A stretch of DNA of 64,000 nt from Lactuca virosa. Taxonomy: Eukaryota > Streptophyta > Magnoliopsida > Asterales > Asteraceae. Every line of letters starts with the position of its first letter. Positions within the stretch are counted from its first letter, which is position 1. Positions 56,028 to 64,000 of the stretch are shown here, one piece after another. The notes beneath the pieces are model-generated. The model searched no databases and was not told the origin of the DNA. It saw nothing but the letters and a program-made list of their open reading frames with translations. The translations under genes and the position numbers were made by a program. Location: assembly GCA_928212115.1 (NCBI GenBank), contig CAKMRJ010005523.1, forward strand, positions 242,897,019 to 242,961,018, in the 5' to 3' direction.

Positions 56028-58383
56028 TGTAACGTCCGCAGATCCGGGCTAAACAATTTAGAGATAATAGGGGTCGAAAACGACTTTTTGACAAAAGATT
56101 ATTTAGAATAAATAATCTTAACCAAGTTGTAGAATACGTCTCAAGGTTTCCGTACATATAAAGAACGCCGAAATCCGAGTTATAACGAAGAAGTTATGAC
56201 CCGTCAAAGTTTTACGGCAGAACCGGCACGGCACCGGGAGACGTAAATAGTGAATTTACGATAGAGCGACTTTTAGCCTTAGTGATCTAAACAAAAGTCA
56301 TAGAAAACGTTAAACCGAGAACATACAAAAAAAGTACGCCCAAATCTGACTTCGTATGAGGAAGTTATGAATTTTCTAAGATTTGGCATAGTAGTGCACG
56401 ACCCGAAACTCGAATTTTAGATCGAGCGGTTTTTGGCCTACGCGACCTAAACAAGAATTGAAGATCTCATTAATAGGAACTCAACGGTAAAAAGACAGAC
56501 GAAAACGGAGTCCGTATGTAGAAGTTATGAATTTTACGCGGACATTTAACAGTATAATCTCCTCGTACTGTTAAATTTAAGATCGGTCGAGAATTAGCCG
56601 ATGGAGTCTAAATGAAAGTTGTAGATCTTATTTTTACCTACGCGTGGATATAAAGAACGTCAAAAACGGAGTTCGTATGTGAAAGTTACGGATTTTAGAA
56701 GTCGGAAGTGTGCTGTGCGAAAATGGATGATGTGGCACAATCTTGGCCATTGCTTTCTCCCCAAGTCTTGCCACTAGATGGTGACATGTGGCACCAAGTT
56801 CAGCCATTTTTCACCCTATAAATAGAACCTCTCCCACCCTCATTTTCTTCACACATTTCCCATTCTTTCTTCTCTTTACTCTCTCTCTAGAACCTCTCTT
56901 TAGCCCCGAAACCCCCCGAAAAGCCTAGGGAACCTCCCTAGCACGAGGCGGAAGCCCCGTACTGCTCGACGGCTCCGAGAAGAAGAGCTTTTCGGCTCGG
57001 GAACGCTGCTCCAAGCAAAGCCCGGTTTTCTATAAAACCCGCTGTAAGTGAGCTACGTCTATGCTATTTTTTATATATCGTTTATTTAATTATAGTAGCG
57101 TTATTAAGAACTTATAATAAGTACTTGGGCTATTATTATGGGTTATATAAGTATTGTTTAACGCTTATATAATAAATAATAATAGCTAGACTATTAATTA
57201 GTCTCGGCGAATAATAGACTAAACTCTAGTGGTAATAATACTAAGTTTCGTCGAAGGAAATTATTTTTAAGAAGCGAAGCGCTGTCTGAGTTCGGATTCA
57301 CCACCTTTTCAAGTGAGTGCATGGTCCCTTTAATCTTACACATAGATATGAAATATTTTATATAAATTACGTGCTATGTGTGCATATTATCTTAATACTT
57401 GCTGTCTATGATGGATGAATGATTTTATACATGTTTTAAATGATTTAAATATATATTTATTTTATATCTACAAATATGTTGGGATAAAACATGGGTAGAT
57501 GAAATAGTTGGTGTGTGATGAAATAAAATGATGAAATAGTTGGTGTGTGATGAAATAAAATGATGAGAGATAGGTGATGATAGGAAGGTGATGATAATTA
57601 GGTGATGGATAGGTGATGATGAATCGGTGATGTAGGATGAAAGATACTATAACCTTGTCCGACAATTTGGAGATGTAGTCATCTACTAGAGTATAGATGG
57701 CAACCACGGACTATTCTAGACAACCCGTGGAAACACCAGCAGACTTATAACCTGTAGGTGATGAATTACGAGTTCAGGCGATGTTATGACTGCGTATTCA
57801 TGTGATGATACTCTAACCCTTACTATGAATTACGAGTTCAGACGATGTTGTAACTACGTATTCATGCCTTAGGAACGAACATATAAGGAAATGTGATGTA
57901 AAGAGATGAGAGGTAAATACGACATAGGAGATGACCCTTAAGATAATTCTTTAGGGAATATTAAATGAAGAAAATGGGGATGGGTAATTGGGTTGATTGT
58001 TTGATTGTTTAAACATAATAATTATATTATTGTGGGTTGAAAACCCTATGTACTCACCAGGTTTCCCAACCTGACCCACTCAAGCTTATTTGTATCACAA
58101 GTGTCGATATGAAGCTACTTTAAACTGAGAGATTTAAAAGAGATGTAGATCACTAGTGTAAATGAATGTAAGTTTTGTATATGCTTATGTTTATGTATTG
58201 ACGATGACATCCCAATGTTTTGAAAATGAATGAAATACATTTCTTCGAAAATGATTTGATAACGTATTTATCATGTTTTTCTGGGAACAAATTCCGCAAC
58301 ATTTTTATTAAAAGAGGTACTCTGATTTTTATAAAGCATAAACAAAATCGGTCTTTTCTGGCCGTGAAAATGGGGATGTCACA
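56028..58383 (+). repeat. Tekay-B 5' LTR
   Basis: 2356 bp, TGTAACGTCCGCAG to GGGATGTCACA. Holds four ~160-171-bp spaced copies of GAAGTTATGAATTTT-type sequence in U3, a TATA box, and an extra 32-bp tandem unit (57498-57529, 57530-57561). Confidence 0.95.
56816..56825 (+). promoter_or_regulatory. TATA box of Tekay-B 5' LTR
   Basis: CTATAAATAG followed by a CT-rich leader (ACTCTCTCTCTAGAACC). The same sequence lies at about 61747-61756 in the 3' LTR. Confidence 0.65.
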
Positions 58384-58385
58384 GT

Positions 58386-58398
58386 TGGTATCAGAGCA
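58386..58398 (+). promoter_or_regulatory. Tekay-B primer-binding site
   Basis: TGGTATCAGAGCA, two bases after the LTR; initiator tRNA-Met type. Confidence 0.88.
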
Positions 58399-58784
58399 TT
58401 AGTTTAAGCGAACTAGGAATATGGATTTATTTCTAGACTTAAACTTAGAATGCTAAGCAATGATTGTGAGGAATGTGTCTAATAAAATTTAGGTAATACA
58501 CCTGAATAGACACAAGCACTAGCTTAGTTAGGGAAAATAGCTAACATGCTTTTATGTGCTAAATGATTTATGATATGCATTATATGATCGGATCTATGGT
58601 CTGTTGCCGACCGGATCTGGAAACTTTATGTGTTCAGGTTTCCAAACGTTTAATTACGATATTAGAACTGGCATATAAATTTTCGAAGTGATAGGGGGAA
58701 TTATACGTCGATCGTAAATAAAATCTTCTTTATCTAAATTCTCGTCACTCCGCACCGAACGTCTGATTTGGTGTATAGATCAAG
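58399..58784 (+). other. Tekay-B leader
   Basis: 386-bp untranslated leader from PBS to gag start, no ORF. Confidence 0.7.
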
Positions 58785-59999
58785 ATGGCAAGAACCCGAA
58801 GTGGAAACGCGAATAGAAATCAACAGCCCTCAATGATTGAGCAAATACCTGTTGTGGTAGCCACACCCGAGCCAATCACAATGGCTGGAGTACAAGCCAT
58901 GATACGGGCTATGTTGGCTGAACAAAGGGAAGAGATGAGGCAGATGTTCCTCGAAAATAGGGATGAGCCTACCATTCCCGTTGAACAACCTGAGCTGATT
59001 CCCGAGCAATCGGAGGAAGGGAACAATAGCCGCCCTGTGAGTCAAGTTGGGACTCAAGGAGAACGAAGGAATGGCCCGGAGAGGGGAAACGACAAGGATG
59101 GACGAATGTATAAGAACTTCTTGGGTGCCAAGCCACCAAGTCTTTCCGGAAGCCCGAAGCCAGTTGAGATTATGGATTGGATCTCCGAGATGGAGATGGT
59201 GTTTGAGAGCTGCAACTGTAGCGAGAAACAGAAGACCGTCTTCGCAGTAAGACAGCTGAAAACTGGAGTCTTGAGCTGGTGGAAGCTATTGGCAGATACG
59301 ATGCCACGAGGAGAAGCCCTAAGGATGTCATGGGAAGAGTTCTTGGAACAGTTGAAGATGCAGTACTGCTTAGAGATAGATATGATAGACCTAAACAACG
59401 AGTTTCAGAACCTGAAGAAAGGGAAGATGAGTGTTGATGAGTATGCCACCGCGTTCACCGAGAGGATGAAGCTATTCCCCTACTTGGTACCTACTGAACT
59501 CTCCAAGATTGATAGGTTTGCTAACGGACTGCCCACAGAATTTGGCCCAACAGTCAAAATGGCAGCTACCTTGAAAACAGCTGTTAGAGCAGCTAAGAAT
59601 GTAGAGACCCAGATAAGAGAAAGGGGTCTAGAAAAAGACAAGGCAGGAGAAAAGAGGAAGTTTGAAGGATCTTTAAGGTCTAACAAGGAGATCAAATTCC
59701 TGAAGTCTGGAGGAGGAAGAGGAAGTGAATCAAGATGGTGCGAGAAGTGCAAAAAGAAACACTCTAGAAAATGCGGTGAGGAGGTGACTTGCTTCAAGTG
59801 TGGAAAGCATGGGCATTACGCCAATGAGTGTACATTCAACAAAAGGGTATGTTACGAATGTAACGAGGAAGGGCACTTCAAGCAAGACTGCCCAAAGAGA
59901 GAAGGGGCTATAAAGCCAAATGTGCCGCCAAGGCTGAAAGCAAGAGCATTCCATATGATCCTTGATGAGACAGCTGACAATGCAAGGAATCAGGAATGA
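58785..59999 (+). CDS. Tekay-B Gag polyprotein (nucleocapsid/capsid), intact
   Basis: Intact 404-codon frame, start MARTRSGNANRNQQ at the first ATG after the leader. Gag forms the virus-like particle and packages element RNA in the cytoplasm. Residues about 105-260 are the retrotransposon Gag capsid region (NFLGAKPPSLSGSPKPVEIM; RQLKTGVLSWWKLL). The C-terminal third is basic, with a CX2CX4HX3C block near residue 318 and two CCHC knuckles at about 336-349 (CFKCGKHGHYANEC) and 356-369 (CYECNEEGHFKQDC). The frame stops just after RAFHMILDE, before where the protease begins in full-length relatives. It is the only intact element protein in this window. Expression is not shown. Confidence 0.92.
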   Translation: MARTRSGNANRNQQPSMIEQIPVVVATPEPITMAGVQAMIRAMLAEQREEMRQMFLENRDEPTIPVEQPELIPEQSEEGNNSRPVSQVGTQGERRNGPERGNDKDGRMYKNFLGAKPPSLSGSPKPVEIMDWISEMEMVFESCNCSEKQKTVFAVRQLKTGVLSWWKLLADTMPRGEALRMSWEEFLEQLKMQYCLEIDMIDLNNEFQNLKKGKMSVDEYATAFTERMKLFPYLVPTELSKIDRFANGLPTEFGPTVKMAATLKTAVRAAKNVETQIRERGLEKDKAGEKRKFEGSLRSNKEIKFLKSGGGRGSESRWCEKCKKKHSRKCGEEVTCFKCGKHGHYANECTFNKRVCYECNEEGHFKQDCPKREGAIKPNVPPRLKARAFHMILDETADNARNQE

Positions 60000-60943
60000 G
60001 GACAGATATCCGAAGAGCAAGTCATGAAGTAGTTGGCTAGATAGTACCACGAGGTGTAGCCTATTAGAGGCATAGTATAGGGTGAACTTGAACACCTATG
60101 TAATAGTTTCAAGAAATAATAAAACCTTCGTTTGGTTATCTGATGTGTTAACTGTTATGTGATTTCTATATGGTGACTTGGAAAACTGCGCGACAATGCT
60201 TGGGACGAGTATGAGTAGGTGTGAAAGGTAGTAGATGCATATACTATCGGAAGCACAGGACTCACACATGGATCAGGGAAAGTCACAAGGTTACCAAGAA
60301 GCTAGTAGTTGATTTTGTTTTATTCAAGTATGTCGTTACCATCGTTTCGGTAATGACTAAGAAGATGATTGTTATTCCGACCCTGGTGGTCATATCAAAT
60401 TGAGTCCGACTACGCTGAAGATGTCACGTGGTTCAGAGAACCAAGTTCGATGTAGCATCTGACTTAAGTCGGAAGATTGAAATAAAAGATAATCAAAGCG
60501 ATCGGTAGAGGTATCGCGAAAAGTTGATTGTAGCTAGAAATGCTACCTTTTAAGATGTGATTGTATCACATTAGAACATAAAGGAAGGTATAGTCTGTTC
60601 CGAAATTTGACTCTAAAAGACCTGAGTCTAAGCGTTGCAACATACGATGATAGGTCATTACAATATGACACATCGGTCCATGGTAGTAATCCTAAGATTG
60701 TTAAGAAGAAGAAGCAGTCTCCAGTAAGGATTGAGATTGTGACTTGAAGGTCATAATTTGGAGTCCAACGTGAGATAGGGAGCAGGTGCAAGATCAAGCA
60801 CCGCCTGCAGTCAGAAAGTCTTAGAGTTAGATACTCGTTCGAAGAAACATCAAAGTTACGATTATTACTTAGGATGAAGAGATAACTTATGGAGTCATCA
60901 TGTGAGCCCTGTTTCGTTGATGATTCCGGGACGTAATCATCCT
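60000..60943 (+). other. Tekay-B 3' internal region without pol
   Basis: About 940 bp between the gag stop and the PPT. It begins with 3'-UTR-like sequence (AATAATAAAACC near 60113). No RT, RNase H or integrase motif was found in any frame; short frames here are not convincing. Confidence 0.7.
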
Positions 60944-60959
60944 AAGGGGGAGATATAGT
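60944..60959 (+). promoter_or_regulatory. Tekay-B polypurine tract
   Basis: AAGGGGGAGATATAGT directly before the 3' LTR. Confidence 0.85.
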
Positions 60960-63283
60960 TGTAACGCCCGCAGATCCGGGCTAGTCAATTTAGAGATAAT
61001 AGGGGTCGAAAACGACTTTTTGACAAAAGATTATTTAGAATAATTAATATTAACCAAGTTTTAGAATACGTCTCAAGGTTTCCGTACATATAAAGAACGC
61101 CGAAATCCGAGTTATAACGAAGAAGTTATGACCCGTCGAAGTTTTACGGTAGAACCGGCACGGCACCGGGAGACTTAATAGTGAATTTACGATAGAGCGA
61201 CTTTTAGCCTTAGTGATCTAAACAAAAGTCATAGAAAACGTTAAACCGAGAACATACAAAAAAAGTACGCCCAAATCTGACTTCGTATGAGGAAGTTATG
61301 AATTTTCTAAGATTTGGCATAGCGGTGCACAACCCGAAACTCGAATTTTAGAATGAGCGGTTTTTGGCCTACGTGACCTAAACGAGAATTGAAGATCTCA
61401 TTAATAGGAACTCAACGGTAAAAAGAAAGACAAAAACGGAGTCCGTATATAGAAGTTATGAATTTTACGCGGACATTTAACAGTATAATCTCCTCGTACT
61501 GTTAAATTTAAGATCGGTCGAGAAATAGCCGATGGAGTCTAAATGAAAGTTGTAGATCTTATTTTTACCTACGCGTGGATATAAAGAACGTCAAAAACGG
61601 AGTTCGTATGTGAAAGTTACGGATTTTAGAAGTCGGAAGTGTGCTGTGCGAAAATGGGTGATGTGGCACAATCTTGGCCATTGCTTTCTCCCCAAGTCTT
61701 GCCACTAGATGGTGACATGTGGCACCAAGTTCAGCCATTTTTCACCCTATAAATAGAACCTCTCCCACCCTCATTTTCTTCACACATTTCCCATTCTTTC
61801 TTCTCTTTACTCTCTCTCTAGAACCTCTCTCTAGCCCCGAAACCCCCCGAAAAGCCTAGGGAACCTCCCTAGCACGAGGCGGAAGCCCCGGAGTGCTCGA
61901 CGGCTCTGAGAAGAAGAGCTTTTCGGCTCGGGAACGCTTCTCCAAGCAAAGCCCGGTTTTCTATAAAACCCGCTGTAAGTGAGCTACGCCTACGCTATTT
62001 TTAATATATCGTTTATTTAATTATAGTAGCGTTATTAAGAACTTATAATAAGTACTTGGGCTATTATTATGGGTTATATAAGTATTGTTTAACGCTTATA
62101 TAATAAGTAATAATGGCTAGACTATTAATTAGTCTCGGCGAATAATAGACTAAACTCTAGTGGTAATAATACTAGGTTTCGTCGAAGGAAATTATTTTTA
62201 AGAAGCGAAGCGCTGTCTGAGTTCGGATTCACCACCTTTTCAAGTGAGTGCATGGTCCCTTTCATCTTACACATAGATATGAAGTATTTTTATATAAATT
62301 ACGTGCTATGTGTGCATATTATCTGAATACTTGTTGTCTATGATGGATGAATGATTTTATACATGTTTTAAATGATTTAAATATATATTTATTTTATATC
62401 TACAAATATGTTGGGATAAAACATGGGTAGATGAAATAGTTGGTGTGTGATGAAATAAAATGATGAGAGATAGGTGATGATAGGAAGGTGATGATAATTA
62501 GGTGATGGATAGGTGATGATGAATCGGTGATGTAGGATGAAAGATACTATAACCTTGTCCGACAATTTGGAGATGTAGTCATCTACTAGAGTATAGATGG
62601 CAACCACAGACTATTCTAGACAACCCGTGGAAACACCAGCAGACTTATAACATGTAGGTGATGAATTACGAGTTCAGGCGATGTTATGACTGCGTATTCA
62701 TGTGATGATACTCTAACCCTTACTATGAATTACGAGTTCAGGCGATGTTGTAACTACGTATTCATGCCTTAGGAACGAACATATAAGGAAATGTGATGTA
62801 AAGAGATGAGAGGTAAATACGACATAGGAGATGACCCTTAAGATAATTTTTTAGGGAATATTAAATGAAGAAAATGGGGATGGGTAATTGGGTTGATTGT
62901 TTGATTGTTTAAACATAATAATTATATTATTGTGGGTTGAAAACCCTATGTACTCACCAGGTTTCCCAACCTGACCCACTCAAGCTTATTTGTATCACAG
63001 GTGTCGATATGAAGCTACTTTAAACTGAGAGATTTAAAAGAGATGTAGATCACTAGTGTAAATGAATGTAAGTTTTGTTTATGCTTATGTTTCTGTATTG
63101 ACGATGACATCCCAATGTTTTGAAAATGAATGAAATACATTTCTTCGGAAATGATTTGATAACGTATTTATCATGTTTTTCTGGGAACAAATTCCGCAAC
63201 ATTTTTATTAAAAGAGGTACTCTGATTTTTATAAAGCATAAACAAAATCGGTCTTTTCTGGCCGTGAAAATGGGGATGTCACA
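60960..63283 (+). repeat. Tekay-B 3' LTR
   Basis: 2324 bp, TGTAACGCCCGCAG to GGGATGTCACA. Lacks the second 32-bp unit found in the 5' LTR. Confidence 0.95.
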
Positions 63284-63288
63284 TTGTA

Positions 63289-64000
63289 ACAATCATAAAA
63301 ATCACAAGAAATTTTAAACTTTTTAAAACCAACCAATTTCACAAATTATTTACAATCATAGTTTTCAAAACATGTTTAACATCAGAGTCTCCCAAAATCA
63401 TAAGTAAAAAACATGAGGATGTGTAGGGTCACACATTTGCCTTCCTGCGATCATCCGAAGTTCCTGAAACATAACCCAAAATTGGAAGACAATGCTTAGT
63501 GAGTTCCCCCAAAGTACCAACACATAGCATAAGCATAATAACAAACAACATGCATATAGAGCCTTCAGCCTGACTGGAACACCCCACCGACCTACAGTCT
63601 ATCTGGTACACTCATAGAACCTTCAGCATGACTGGTACGCCTCACCGGGCCTTCAGCCTATCTAGAACGTTCTCCCGGCCTTCGGTCTGACTGGTACGCC
63701 CCTCAAGCCTAAAGTCTATCCGGGACGCCCTGGGTCTCTTGGCCTGCAGTCTACATTGGTCCGCCTCAACCCAACCACACATAAACCATGTCGACATATA
63801 CATAATAGATAAACATAAATATAAGCAGTCAATAGACAATCAGACAGATCTTATAGATCACTAAGCATAACATCATCCTATATACTAGGATACCGATCTA
63901 ACAGATCACCACAACACAATGTATATTATCACATATCAGGATATCTAATCCAATGGGCCGGCCTTAGTGCCTTGAACCTGTAAGTATAGTGAGAAAAACT
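63289..64000 (-). repeat. probable truncated gypsy LTR (minus strand) running off the window
   Basis: The sequence AATGCTTAGTGAGTTCCCCC near 63490 resembles the reverse of the conserved ACTCACCAGG-type segment found in gypsy LTRs of this window, and a minisatellite follows. There is no gene. The family and ends cannot be set from this window. Confidence 0.35.
63560..63769. repeat. ~30-bp minisatellite (GCCTTCAGCCTGACTGGTACGCC type)
   Basis: About seven degenerate units alternating CCTTCAGCCTGACTGG and CCTACAGTCTATCTGG forms, each followed by a TACGCCYC word. It reads through in several frames, so short frames here are not genes. Confidence 0.85.

Larger units (their letters stand above)
56028..63283 (+). 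mobile_element. Tekay-B: gag-only gypsy retrotransposon
   Basis: Complete 7.26-kb element with two ~2.3-kb LTRs, a PBS, a PPT and perfect target duplication TTGTA (56023-56027, 63284-63288). The 2.58-kb interior has an intact gag and no protease, RT, RNase H or integrase. It therefore needs pol proteins from a relative. The LTRs differ by scattered substitutions (roughly 1-2% by eye) and one 32-bp duplication. Confidence 0.95.

Noticed and set aside
58386..58398. tRNA-like sequence TGGTATCAGAGC at several places
   Set aside because: These are retrotransposon primer-binding sites, not tRNA genes; no cloverleaf surrounds them.

Overview
This is plant nuclear DNA made almost entirely of nested transposable elements. 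I find no host protein-coding gene, rRNA, tRNA or CRISPR array. The mix of Ty1/copia, Ty3/gypsy (Tekay-type chromovirus and Athila-type), a Stowaway-like MITE, a TRIM-like element and DNA-transposon remnants fits a large dicot genome. The repeated palindrome ACTCGNCGAGT at 34912-34994 makes me favour Asteraceae, probably Lactuca; this rests on recall of that motif and is not proven.

Layout. 1-5562: 3' part of a decayed copia element (copia-A, + strand) ending in a 756-bp LTR. 5563-12390: AT-rich intergenic DNA with a palindrome array, a duplicated (TA)n block, a DNA-transposon-like unit (7997-10674) that contains a 1.2-kb TRIM-like element (9135-10356), and a perfect 36-bp inverted repeat (10920-11025).

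12391-49541: one old minus-strand copia element (copia-B, 5' end on the right, altered TSD GATAA/GATAG) split by four later LTR-element insertions. Each insertion has a perfect 5-bp target duplication: a gypsy solo LTR that itself carries a MITE (12852-15490, CATGA); an Athila-type element (17952-25785, AGGAG); a second copia element, copia-C (28037-35858, ACCCT); and a Tekay chromovirus, Tekay-A (36270-47495, ACACA). A CACTA-like fragment also interrupts its RNase H region. Taking these out leaves a copia element of about 6.5 kb in the order LTR-PBS-gag-PR-IN-RT-RH-PPT-LTR.

49542-56022: repeats without genes, a minus-strand copia-type LTR (52511-53171), and a copia RT/RNase H pseudogene split by a solo LTR (53898-54664, TSD TATAC). 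56028-63283: a complete gag-only gypsy element (Tekay-B, TSD TTGTA) with an intact 404-residue Gag between 2.3-kb LTRs. This is the only convincing intact coding region in the window. 63289-64000: a ~30-bp minisatellite, probably in another truncated LTR.

How the parts work together. Several elements look mobile only with help from others. Tekay-B keeps only gag, the Athila-type element keeps only gag and protease and has lost pol, and copia-C has near-identical LTRs around an eroded interior. Tekay-A carries most pol domains but has frameshifts, stop codons and a truncated 5' LTR without a primer-binding site. The most interesting non-genic signals are a hairpin array and a motif shared between copia leaders, splice-donor-like sites at a constant distance from the TATA box in copia LTRs, ~160-170-bp repeats in gypsy LTRs, and an extra acidic/coiled-coil ORF upstream of the Tekay-A gag.
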